Source: Bacillus sp. FJAT-44742 (GTDB taxonomy: Bacteria; Bacillota; Bacilli; Bacillales; Marinococcaceae). From it: a DNA stretch of 64,000 bases. The stretch is from NCBI RefSeq assembly GCF_002797315.1, contig NZ_KZ454936.1, positions 3,295,645 to 3,359,644 on the forward strand, in the 5' to 3' direction. The first letter of the stretch is position 1, and every line of letters begins with the position of its first letter. The notes beneath the pieces are model-generated. The model did not search any database and was not told the origin of the DNA. It saw only the letters and a program-made list of their open reading frames with translations. Below are positions 1 to 6,993 of the stretch, piece by piece. Position numbers and translations under genes: made by a program.

Positions 1-98
1 ACCAGCTCCCAAATGAGTTCGTCACGCACATGGATATAACGGTGCACCGGGTCCTTAAATACCTTTTCTTCTTTCAACGTTCGGTTGCCCTTTCCCAT
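1..98 (-). CDS. ywfO: YwfO-type HD phosphohydrolase, N-terminal end (partial)
   Basis: Only the first ~33 codons lie in the window; the gene runs off the left edge. The visible peptide begins MGKGNRTLKEEKVFKDP and continues VHRYIHVRDELIWELV, which is the conserved opening of the YwfO family of HD-domain dNTP triphosphohydrolase-like enzymes. A Shine-Dalgarno-like GGAAGGG sits just before the ATG. The HD catalytic residues lie outside the window, so the assignment rests on the N-terminus and on lipL, pta and hemQ nearby, as in the B. subtilis ywf region. Confidence 0.75.
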   Translation of the reverse strand, partial: MGKGNRTLKEEKVFKDPVHRYIHVRDELIWEL

Positions 99-181
99 GG
101 CCTACCCTTCCTTTGCCTTCGGTCTTTTTTGTTATACCTCATTATACCTAAGATCGAAACATAGGGAAACCTGTCATTTAT

Positions 182-194
182 GGTGCCTGGCACC
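182..194. repeat. Dispersed palindrome GGTGCCTGGCACC, copy 1
   Basis: A near-perfect 13-bp palindrome, GGTGCCTGGCACC, in the ywfO-symporter gap. An identical copy lies at 276-288. No T-run follows. Its function is unknown; it could be a dispersed element or a protein site. Confidence 0.6.
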
Positions 195-275
195 GAAGAT
201 GGCTGTAACATTGTTTCTTACGCTTTTTCTTTTAAATCAATGATTATTGTGAGCAAAATTGTTACAAAGACTTGA

Positions 276-288
276 GGTGCCTGGCACC
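276..288. repeat. Dispersed palindrome GGTGCCTGGCACC, copy 2
   Basis: Second exact copy of the 13-mer at 182-194, placed just past the symporter terminator. Two copies within 107 bp in a short gap are unlikely by chance for a 13-mer. Confidence 0.6.
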
Positions 289-289
289 T

Positions 290-325
290 AAAAAAAAGAC
301 TCCTCCGTTAGCGGGAGGAGTCTTT
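290..325 (-). terminator. Rho-independent terminator of the symporter gene
   Basis: GACTCCTCC (298-306) pairs with GGAGGAGTC (314-322), followed on the minus strand by a run of eight or more T. The last sense codons and the stop codon of the symporter gene lie inside the left arm and loop. Confidence 0.9.
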
Positions 326-1564
326 CGTTGCTTCGATATCGGCAGAATTCTCTTTTCTGTCTTCGGATTTTGAAACAACATAGGCGCATGTTGCATCACC
401 TGTAATATTAACCGATGTTCTGATCATATCGAGGAGACGGTCCACACCGATGATTAACGCAATTCCTTCTACAGGAAGGCCTACCTGGTTTAATACCATG
501 GCCAGCATAATCATCCCTACCCCAGGAACACCTGCCGTGCCGATACTTGCCAACGTAGCAGTTAATACGACCAGGACCAAATCTGTAAAGCCGAGCTGCA
601 CACCATATACCTGAGCAATAAACACTGTAGCTACTGCCTGCATAATGGCGGTACCGTCCATATTAATGGTTGCTCCCAAAGGCTGCACAAAACTACTGAC
701 CGATTTTCTTACTCCCAATGCCTCCTGGGCTGTTTTCATGGATACCGGTAAAGCTGCAGCAGAGCTGGACGTACTGAAACCTAACGTCATTGCCGGGAAG
801 AACCCTTTGTAAAAGCTTAACGGGTTTCCTTTTCCAATTAACCCAATGGCCAGGCTGTACGTAAAGACTGCATGTATAAGGAGAGCACCGATAACCGTGA
901 CAATGTACATCACCATAGAACCTAAGGCTTCTAGTCCTGCATCCCCCAGTGCAGAAGCAATCAGGGCAAACGCTCCATACGGAGCGAACTTCATAACAAG
1001 GGTTACGAGGAACATGAAGATATCATTTCCCTGTTCAAACAGTTTGATAATTCCTTCGGTTTTTTTACCCAGTTTCGCAAGGGCAATCCCAATAAAGATG
1101 GCAAAAGCAATAATTTGAAGCATTTCACCGGCTGCCATAGCTTCAATTGGATTATCAGGAATAATTTCCAGAAGCGTATCCATAATCGGTGGTGCTTCTT
1201 CTTGTTGGAATTCTTCTTCCCCGCCTGCCTGCTCCAACAGGCCTTCCTGACCAGGCTGAACGATATACGCCAGACTCAGGCCGATAACCAGTGCAATAGC
1301 CGTCGTAGCCAGGTAAAAGCCAATCGTTTTGACGCCAATCCTCCCCAGCTGTACCGGGTCATTTAATCCCGCTACCCCTAAAACAATAGAGATAAAGACA
1401 ATGGGCACTACGAGCATCATGATAAGGTTGAGGAACAGCTGTCCCACTGGAGTCAAAGCATACGTATCAAGTGCTTCAAACACGTCAGCAGGAACAAAAT
1501 TCAGCCCTAAACCAACAACGACACCTAATACCAGTGCAATTAATATTTTTTTCGTTAAACTCAT
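308..1564 (-). CDS. Dicarboxylate/amino acid:cation symporter (GltT/GltP type)
   Basis: A 418-residue integral membrane transporter of the DAACS/SLC1 family, which takes up glutamate or aspartate (some members C4-dicarboxylates) with Na+ or H+. Visible family hallmarks are the serine-rich SFSTSSSAAALPV hairpin, the PLGATINMDGTA motif and a second re-entrant loop around GTAGVPGVG, with hydrophobic segments throughout. Length is normal. The ATG has an upstream GAGAGGAG ribosome site. The C-terminus KDSSR and stop are built into the terminator stem. Substrate is inferred; it is not a TcyP-type cystine carrier by sequence. Confidence 0.88.
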   Translation of the reverse strand: MSLTKKILIALVLGVVVGLGLNFVPADVFEALDTYALTPVGQLFLNLIMMLVVPIVFISIVLGVAGLNDPVQLGRIGVKTIGFYLATTAIALVIGLSLAYIVQPGQEGLLEQAGGEEEFQQEEAPPIMDTLLEIIPDNPIEAMAAGEMLQIIAFAIFIGIALAKLGKKTEGIIKLFEQGNDIFMFLVTLVMKFAPYGAFALIASALGDAGLEALGSMVMYIVTVIGALLIHAVFTYSLAIGLIGKGNPLSFYKGFFPAMTLGFSTSSSAAALPVSMKTAQEALGVRKSVSSFVQPLGATINMDGTAIMQAVATVFIAQVYGVQLGFTDLVLVVLTATLASIGTAGVPGVGMIMLAMVLNQVGLPVEGIALIIGVDRLLDMIRTSVNITGDATCAYVVSKSEDRKENSADIEATKDSSR

Positions 1565-1765
1565 AAATATATCTCCTCTCTCAAACGAGGGGTCTGTTTG
1601 CTTGCTTGGCTGCTTCCTTACTTCTAAATTCCTTATTTATAAAATTTTTAAACTTCATTGCTTTCTTCAGCAGCCTGAAGCCAAACCCCTTACCAAACAA
1701 CCGCTATGCGGATACAGATATTAATAAAACAAATCATTTCCTGATCTTTCCTCTTTGTCGCTTAA

Positions 1766-1805
1766 CAAAAAAACGGCCTGCCTTTACAACCAAAGGACAG
1801 GTCGT
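1766..1805 (-). terminator. Terminator of the DUF1450 gene
   Basis: ACGGCCTGCCTTT (1773-1785) pairs imperfectly with AAAGGACAGGTCGT (1792-1805), followed on the minus strand by seven T. Confidence 0.85.
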
Positions 1806-1815
1806 TCTTGCCTAT

Positions 1816-2040
1816 TTATGATTTCATGCGACGTTGGACTTTTTCTAGAAGCTGCTCTTCATCAGGTGCAGCTACCGGACGATTATTTACGAACGCAAAA
1901 GACTTTTTCCGGCCAGGTCCGCAATAAGATTGACAGCCAATATCTATTGTAGCCTTTGAATCAAGCTTCTTTAGCTTTGGCAGCAATGTTTTCAAATTGG
2001 TGGCCTGGCAGTCATCACATACACGAAATTCGTTAGCCAT
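1816..2040 (-). CDS. DUF1450 (YuzB-like) small cysteine protein
   Basis: A 74-residue cytoplasmic protein starting [15 protein letters not shown]. It keeps the DUF1450 features: an N-terminal CxxC (VCDDC), a later [10 protein letters not shown] cluster and the FAFVNNRPV strand, a thioredoxin-like/ferredoxin-like small fold. The reading frame stays open upstream to 2121, but the homology begins at the ATG at 2038-2040 with AAGGA upstream. Role unknown; cysteines suggest metal or redox binding. Monocistronic, with its own terminator. Confidence 0.75.
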   Translation of the reverse strand: MANEFRVCDDCQATNLKTLLPKLKKLDSKATIDIGCQSYCGPGRKKSFAFVNNRPVAAPDEEQLLEKVQRRMKS

Positions 2041-2212
2041 GTTCCTACCAATCCTTTCATCAGTCATTCTCCCGGAATGATTTTGCATGCTATAGTATAC
2101 CACATCGTCTATTGAAAGCAATGAAAGATATTAGCATTTTATACATTCACAAGAAAAGAAGCACCGACCCTTTATAAAGTCTTTCTTGTTACAAAGCTCT
2201 GCTCATCCCCGC

Positions 2213-2223
2213 CATGTTATACT
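2213..2223 (+). promoter_or_regulatory. Extended -10 promoter candidate for lipL
   Basis: TGTTATACT at 2216-2224 is an extended -10 (TGn-TATACT) about 70 bp before lipL. No convincing -35 is seen, as is usual for extended -10 promoters. Confidence 0.45.
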
Positions 2224-2295
2224 AAGTGAGGAGAAAATTCTTTTTGTAACAAGAACAGAAGTATCCTGAAATCCATAAAAACGAGGTACCAAATT

Positions 2296-3156
2296 ATGAA
2301 TATATTAGAAAGCGCGATAAGGAATCAGTCATGGCGGTGGATCGACCATTCAAGCTCAGGCCTTCAGTTTAATGCCCTTCAGTCCTTTGCCATGGATGAT
2401 ACGCTATGTACAAGTACCGGGGAAGGAAAGTCGCCTTCCGTTTTACGGGCCTGGGTGCACTCTCCTACCATTGTTCTTGGCATACAAGACAGCAGACTGC
2501 CATCGGTCCAGGCTGGAATACATTACTTAAAAGACCAGGGGTATGACGTGATAGTCAGAAATTCCGGAGGATTAGCGGTTGTCCTTGATGAAGGCATTCT
2601 AAACTTGTCGGTGATTATGACAGAAAAGAAGAAATTCACCATCGACTATGGCTATGACATGATGTGGAAACTGATTCAAGAGGTATTTGCAGATTCTCCA
2701 GGCAAGATTGAAGCTTACGAAGTCGAAGGGTCATATTGTCCCGGGAGCTACGATTTAAGCATCAATGGACAGAAATTTGCCGGTATATCTCAGAGAAGAA
2801 TCCGCGGAGGGGCTGCTGTCCAAATTTATTTATGTATGACAGGAAGCGGGGGAAAAAGAGCGTCCTTGTTAAAAAACTTCTATGATAGAGCTGCCGCAGG
2901 CGGAAAACCAAAATTTTTCTGGCCGAAAATCAAGCCGGAAGTAATGGCTTCCCTCTCTGAACTGTATGGAAATGAAATCACTGTAAATGAGGTTCTTTAC
3001 CGCCTTCTTACTTTTTTTCAAAACAACGGAGCGCACCTTCAAACGTCTCAGCTTACCAATGAGGAGATCCACCTTTTTGATTACCAGGTCCAGCGCGTTA
3101 CAGAAAGAAATAAAAAAGCCCTGGAAAGAAATAAAGATATATCAAATCATTTATAA
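2296..3156 (+). CDS. lipL: Octanoyl-[GcvH]:protein N-octanoyltransferase LipL
   Basis: Transfers octanoyl (lipoyl) groups from GcvH to E2 subunits of 2-oxoacid dehydrogenases, the last relay step of lipoate assembly in Bacillus-type bacteria. The 286-residue protein has the biotin/lipoate ligase-like fold; the RNSGGLAVVLDEGILNLS strand-loop is conserved, the acyl-accepting cysteine is expected at C148 in EGSYCPGSYD, and the family lysine at about K160 in INGQKFAG. It lies near ywfO and pta, as in B. subtilis (ywfL). Start ATG follows ACGAGGTACCAAATT. A poor match to LplA confirms the LipL class. Confidence 0.9.
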   Translation: MNILESAIRNQSWRWIDHSSSGLQFNALQSFAMDDTLCTSTGEGKSPSVLRAWVHSPTIVLGIQDSRLPSVQAGIHYLKDQGYDVIVRNSGGLAVVLDEGILNLSVIMTEKKKFTIDYGYDMMWKLIQEVFADSPGKIEAYEVEGSYCPGSYDLSINGQKFAGISQRRIRGGAAVQIYLCMTGSGGKRASLLKNFYDRAAAGGKPKFFWPKIKPEVMASLSELYGNEITVNEVLYRLLTFFQNNGAHLQTSQLTNEEIHLFDYQVQRVTERNKKALERNKDISNHL

Positions 3157-3263
3157 TAAAGGCGCAGGGAGTACTCTTCTAATTCTTTCCTGGTTTGTTT
3201 ACGGAAGAAGGCAGCAGCTAAGAAGCAGGAGTAGATGGCTGTTGCCAAATTCCCATTCATTAG

Positions 3264-4697
3264 TCATCCAAGTGGAAAAAGAAGTCGAAAGACGGTACCT
3301 TTCCCTTCCTCGCTGTCAATTTCAATCTTCCCGTTATGGTCATTGACGATTTTATAGGTGACCATTAGGCCCAAACCAGTCCCTTTTGCTTTTGTCGTAT
3401 AAAAAGGCTCCCCTATTCTTTGAAGTGTTTCTTCGTTCATGCCACAGCCCTCGTCCTCTACCTGGATTACTATGTCTCCCATTTCCTTTTTAGCTGTTAA
3501 CTTGATGCAGCCTCCATCCTCCATTGCATCCATGCCATTTTTAATTAGATTAATAAAGACCTGCTTCATTTGGTTACGCGTGCATTCGAACCAGCAGTCC
3601 TCTCCCAAGTGAGGCTGTACCGTCACATTTCTCAAAGAAGCCTCAGGCTGAAGAACATCGATAGCCTCACGTAGGATCTCTCCAAGGTTATTCGCTTCCT
3701 TTTCGCTTATTGCAGGCTTTGCCAACGTCATAAAATCAGTTATAATTTCTTCCATTCTTTGTAGTTCTGACAAGGTAATATCTATGTAATGGGGGTTTGT
3801 TTCTTTTTCATACCTCATCAGCTGCAGGAAGCCTTTAAGGGATGTCATCGGATTTCTAAGCTCATGAGCTACACCCGCTGCCATTTCTCCGACAACTTTA
3901 AGCTTTTCAGCTTGCATTAACCGATCTTCAAGTGTTTTTCTATTTGTAATGTCACGGTGAATCGCTAAATGTTTGCCAGGAAGCAGGTTTGCTTTTGCGA
4001 CATATTCAATGATCCGGGTCGACCCGTTAGAATGCTCAATTACATATTCCCCTTTGACTTCTCCTTTGCGGTTCAGTTCCTTTATCCAATCCTTGTTATA
4101 TGTAAAAAAACTGATTAATTTTTGCTGTACCTGTTCTTTCGTTCTTCCAAATATTTCGCACAAGGCTTTATTAACGTCAAAGTGCACCCCCTCATTGTTA
4201 AAAAAAGACATGCCATCTGAAGCTTCATGGAAAACAGAAAAATACAATTTTGTTTTCTCACTTTCCTCTCTTTCCACGTGCTTTCGCTTCGTTATATCCT
4301 GAGAGGTCATGATCACTTCCGTAATCTCTCCCTCTTTAATCACAGGATGTATGATTGTAAAAAAATAACGATCCAGGTAAAGACTCTCAAACTCCACTCT
4401 TTTCCCTTCAAAGCCAGCCGCTAAGTAATCCTTCAGACGAGTGGCAATGTGCAAAGGAAAGATTTCTTCTGCAGTCTTGTTTTCCATCGCCTTCAGCTCG
4501 ACGTCTAGTTCATCTTCCGCTTTTCCTCCACAGTACGTAAAGACAAACGTATCCTCTTTTTTTCGGACGATACTTAATAATGAATATAATTGTTCTAAGA
4601 TGAAACGGTTATCTAATAATTCCTTACTTTGAAAAGATGCGCGGTCCTCATAAATGTTAGCATCCTTTACGTAACCTCTTTGCAGTTTATCATTCAT
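3264..4697 (-). CDS. Orphan PAS-domain sensor histidine kinase (sporulation-kinase type)
   Basis: A soluble 477-residue histidine kinase without transmembrane segments. Two PAS-like domains (about residues 30-145 and 155-255, each ending in a DITKRK/DITNRK PAC segment) precede HisKA with phospho-acceptor H278 in GVAHELRNPMTS. The ATPase domain has N-box VFINLIKNGMDAM, G1 VEDEGCGM and G2 GTGLGLMVTYKIV. No response regulator is adjacent, so like KinA/KinE it may feed Spo0F. A GTG lies at 4706, but ATG 4697 is preferred because GGGTGA sits five bases before it. Confidence 0.82.
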   Translation of the reverse strand: MNDKLQRGYVKDANIYEDRASFQSKELLDNRFILEQLYSLLSIVRKKEDTFVFTYCGGKAEDELDVELKAMENKTAEEIFPLHIATRLKDYLAAGFEGKRVEFESLYLDRYFFTIIHPVIKEGEITEVIMTSQDITKRKHVEREESEKTKLYFSVFHEASDGMSFFNNEGVHFDVNKALCEIFGRTKEQVQQKLISFFTYNKDWIKELNRKGEVKGEYVIEHSNGSTRIIEYVAKANLLPGKHLAIHRDITNRKTLEDRLMQAEKLKVVGEMAAGVAHELRNPMTSLKGFLQLMRYEKETNPHYIDITLSELQRMEEIITDFMTLAKPAISEKEANNLGEILREAIDVLQPEASLRNVTVQPHLGEDCWFECTRNQMKQVFINLIKNGMDAMEDGGCIKLTAKKEMGDIVIQVEDEGCGMNEETLQRIGEPFYTTKAKGTGLGLMVTYKIVNDHNGKIEIDSEEGKGTVFRLLFPLG

Positions 4698-4841
4698 AGT
4701 GTTCACCCGATTATCTTTATTGTTTATTCCTAATTCAGGGATATCACCTAAAACGTACCTTTCCTTTATTCTATAGTTTTAATATTTAGAAATAAATAAT
4801 AATAGTGAAATTTATAAATAAAGTTTACTGTTTATCTTTTT

Positions 4842-4857
4842 TGTTTCACGTGAAACA
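4842..4857. promoter_or_regulatory. parS: parS site (Spo0J/ParB binding)
   Basis: TGTTTCACGTGAAACA is a perfect 16-bp palindrome and an exact match to the bacterial parS consensus. It lies in the gap between the kinase gene and pta, abutting the pta terminator. ParB would load and spread from here. Spo0J and Soj are encoded at 61.4-63.0 kb of the same window. Confidence 0.93.
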
Positions 4858-4891
4858 AAAAGTCTGCCCATGTAAAATAGACAGACTTTGG
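4857..4891 (-). terminator. Terminator of pta
   Basis: On the minus strand AAAGTCTGTC pairs with GGGCAGACTTT, followed by TTTTTG. The T-run merges directly into the parS palindrome at 4842-4857. Confidence 0.75.
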
Positions 4892-4893
4892 TA

Positions 4894-5895
4894 TTAATTG
4901 CTTGTTGTTTGTACTTTCTTTTCCATAATTCCCTGCATAGCTGTGATCAAAGCCAAGCTGTATACATCATTCACACTGCATCCCCGGGAAAGATCATTTA
5001 CGGGTTTGTTCAGCCCCTGAAGAATTGGACCAATTGCATCGTATCCTCCCAATCGCTGGGCAATTTTATAGCCCAGGTTGCCTGATTCCAGGCTTGGAAA
5101 AATAAAGACGTTTGCTTCACCTTGGAGCGGGGAGTCAGGAGCTTTTTTCTGGGCTACTGCCGGTACAAAAGCTGCATCAAATTGGAACTCGCCATCAATA
5201 ACAAGATCAGGACGTGATTCTTGTGCCATGTTAGTTGCTTTGGAGACCTTTTGTGTTTCCTGAGAAGAAGCTGAACCTTTTGTTGAAAAGCTTAACATTG
5301 CCACTTTAGGGTCGATATCAAATGCTTTAGCTGTTTCAGCAGTAGAAATCGCTATTTCCGCAAGCTCATCTGCATTTGGGGAGATATTAATAGCACAATC
5401 AGCAAAAACAAACTGCTTGTCTTCTTTTACCATAATAAAGACCCCTGAAGTTCTTTGAATACCTGGCTTGGTTTTGATAATTTGCAACGCTGGGCGAACA
5501 GTGTCGCCAGTGGAATGGGCAGCACCACTTACCAATCCGTCTGCATAATTCTCATAGACAAGCATTGTTCCAAAATAGTTCGCATCTAACAGCTTTTTCC
5601 TTGCTGATTCTTCTGTTTCTTTTCCCTTGCGCCGCTCTACGAAAGAAGATACAAGCTTATCAAAATTCACATACGTTTTCGGATTAAATATCTGTACGCC
5701 TTTAAGGGATACTCCGAGATCTTCTGCTTTTTCATGAATTTCTTCCTTATCTCCGACGACGATTGGTTTCACCATCTCATCTTCATGTAATTTAGATACG
5801 GCCTTTATAATACGCTCATCGTTTCCTTCTGGAAATACGATAGCCGGTTTATGCTCTTGTACCTTGGTTTTAATTTTATTAAAGAGATCGCTCAC
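4894..5895 (-). CDS. pta: Phosphate acetyltransferase
   Basis: Converts acetyl-CoA and phosphate to acetyl phosphate in overflow metabolism with AckA. The protein is 333 residues, the short PTA_PTB single-domain form, with IVFPEGNDERI near the N-terminus, the SGAAHSTGDTVRPALQIIKT block, DCAINISPNADELAEIA and the C-terminal GPILQGLNKPVNDLSRGCSV signature. A TTG at 5901 is open, but AGGAGG is only two bases before it and eight before the GTG at 5893-5895, so GTG is chosen (MSDLFNKIK). A cre site lies about 143 bp upstream, fitting CcpA activation as in B. subtilis. Confidence 0.95.
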   Translation of the reverse strand: MSDLFNKIKTKVQEHKPAIVFPEGNDERIIKAVSKLHEDEMVKPIVVGDKEEIHEKAEDLGVSLKGVQIFNPKTYVNFDKLVSSFVERRKGKETEESARKKLLDANYFGTMLVYENYADGLVSGAAHSTGDTVRPALQIIKTKPGIQRTSGVFIMVKEDKQFVFADCAINISPNADELAEIAISTAETAKAFDIDPKVAMLSFSTKGSASSQETQKVSKATNMAQESRPDLVIDGEFQFDAAFVPAVAQKKAPDSPLQGEANVFIFPSLESGNLGYKIAQRLGGYDAIGPILQGLNKPVNDLSRGCSVNDVYSLALITAMQGIMEKKVQTTSN

Positions 5896-6325
5896 AAGCA
5901 ATTCCTCCTAGTTTCAGTCTTAACACGATTTAGTCAACCTTTAGGATACTCCTCTTATTCTTAAAAATAAACCGACTTGTATAAAATAATCAAAGTATTA
6001 ATTTTCTAAAGGTTTTCTTTTTTTTGCCATTCTTATTATTAAGCGCTTTCAGGCACTCGAAGGTGGGCACTACACAATAATCATTGTTATATTCATACAA
6101 ATAAATGAATAAAAATAATGTCATGATCACTTTCTATTTTTATTAGCGCTCTTTTCTATGCCTGGCTCACGTTTTCTTTAGCCTTGTTTACATATTCTCT
6201 ACCCTGTTTTCTCCTTTATTAGTCTTCCCTGAATTGTTTTTTCCATGAAAGCGAATCACTTTCGCCCCCTTACTCTTCCCTATGGTAAAATGGGAAAATG
6301 ACGGCAACTACAGGGAGGGGAAACA
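5896..6325. other. Divergent pta/tetR intergenic region
   Basis: 430 bp with no gene. It carries the pta cre at 6038-6051, a stretch of AT-rich DNA, overlapping inverted repeats at 6247-6265 (GCGAA-TCACT-TTCGC) and an extended -10-like TGGTAAAAT near 6284-6292 ahead of the TetR gene. Confidence 0.7.
6038..6051 (-). promoter_or_regulatory. cre (CcpA site) upstream of pta
   Basis: Minus-strand TGAAAGCGCTTAAT matches the cre consensus TGWAANCGNTNWCA except at the edge. It is about 143 bp before the pta start, compatible with an activating CcpA site upstream of the promoter, the arrangement known for B. subtilis pta. Confidence 0.7.
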
Positions 6326-6919
6326 ATGAGCCCAAAAGTAGGGATGGAACCCATCAGACGCAAACAAGTCATAGAGGCTGCGAAAGCATGCATGCTTTCT
6401 AAAGGTTTTGATCACTTTTCAATTAAGGATGTAGCAGAAAAAGCTCAGTTAAGCACAGGGGTGATTTACCATTATTTTAAAAACAAGCAGGACCTTTATG
6501 TACATGTGCTGAAGGACTCCTTTGGGGAAACGGAACTTATGGTTAGAAAGGCTGTGACTAAAGAGACCAGCTACCGGGATAAGTTCTCTGCTTATTTAGA
6601 AGTGGTGGCTGCTGTTCCTGAGGACAACCCTGATTTTTATATCATCCTTTTAAATTACCTTGCCCAGTCTCCTTACAATGATGATGTGAAGCAAATCATC
6701 TCTAAATTCCTGATTAACCTCCAGGTCTTTATTGAAGACATTCTTCAACATGGCGTGAATGAAGGACGACTTACACCATTAGAGCAAAAAACAATTTCCC
6801 AGATGATTACAAGCCAGGCGATGGGTCTTGCCTTTCAGGGGATGCTCCTGCCCCAGGATGAAAGAAGCAGCTTGTTAAAAGATGAATTCATAAGAATTTT
6901 CAAACAATATGTTGATTAA
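6326..6919 (+). CDS. TetR-family regulator of the adjacent fadH/enoyl-CoA hydratase genes
   Basis: A 197-residue one-component repressor. The N-terminal helix-turn-helix is typical (IEAAKACMLSKGFDHFSIKDVAEKA then LSTGVIYHYFKNKQDLY); the C-terminal ligand domain (residues 70-197) is helical and unassigned. Strong ribosome site GGGAGGGG. It lies just before fadH in the same direction, and the fadH promoter overlaps its stop codon, so it is likely a local regulator responding to an acyl-CoA or similar ligand. Ligand is inferred only from the neighbours. Confidence 0.85.
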   Translation: MSPKVGMEPIRRKQVIEAAKACMLSKGFDHFSIKDVAEKAQLSTGVIYHYFKNKQDLYVHVLKDSFGETELMVRKAVTKETSYRDKFSAYLEVVAAVPEDNPDFYIILLNYLAQSPYNDDVKQIISKFLINLQVFIEDILQHGVNEGRLTPLEQKTISQMITSQAMGLAFQGMLLPQDERSSLLKDEFIRIFKQYVD

Positions 6920-6940
6920 TACCTTGCTTGTTCCTATAAT
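6912..6940 (+). promoter_or_regulatory. Sigma-A promoter of fadH
   Basis: TTGATT (6912-6917), 17-bp spacer, TATAAT (6935-6940). It overlaps the end of the TetR gene; predicted start near 6947. Confidence 0.7.
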
Positions 6941-6945
6941 GTACT

Positions 6946-6959
6946 TGAAAGCGTTTTTA
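6946..6959 (+). promoter_or_regulatory. cre-like site over the fadH transcription start
   Basis: TGAAAGCGTTTTTA matches 13 of 14 cre positions and falls on the predicted start site, a position where CcpA represses. This would place the fatty-acid cluster under carbon catabolite repression. Confidence 0.55.
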
Positions 6960-6962
6960 TAA

Positions 6963-6972
6963 TGAATATTCA
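6963..6972. promoter_or_regulatory. Possible TetR operator (TGAATATTCA palindrome)
   Basis: A 10-bp perfect palindrome about 16 bp past the predicted fadH start, in AT-rich flanks, in the place expected for an operator of the upstream TetR protein. Confidence 0.4.
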
Positions 6973-6993
6973 ATATAAAATAGGAGGCTGATT

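Noticed and set aside
1329-1724. 131-codon plus-strand frame over the symporter start
   Set aside because: Antisense shadow of the symporter gene; no ribosome site and no recognisable protein.
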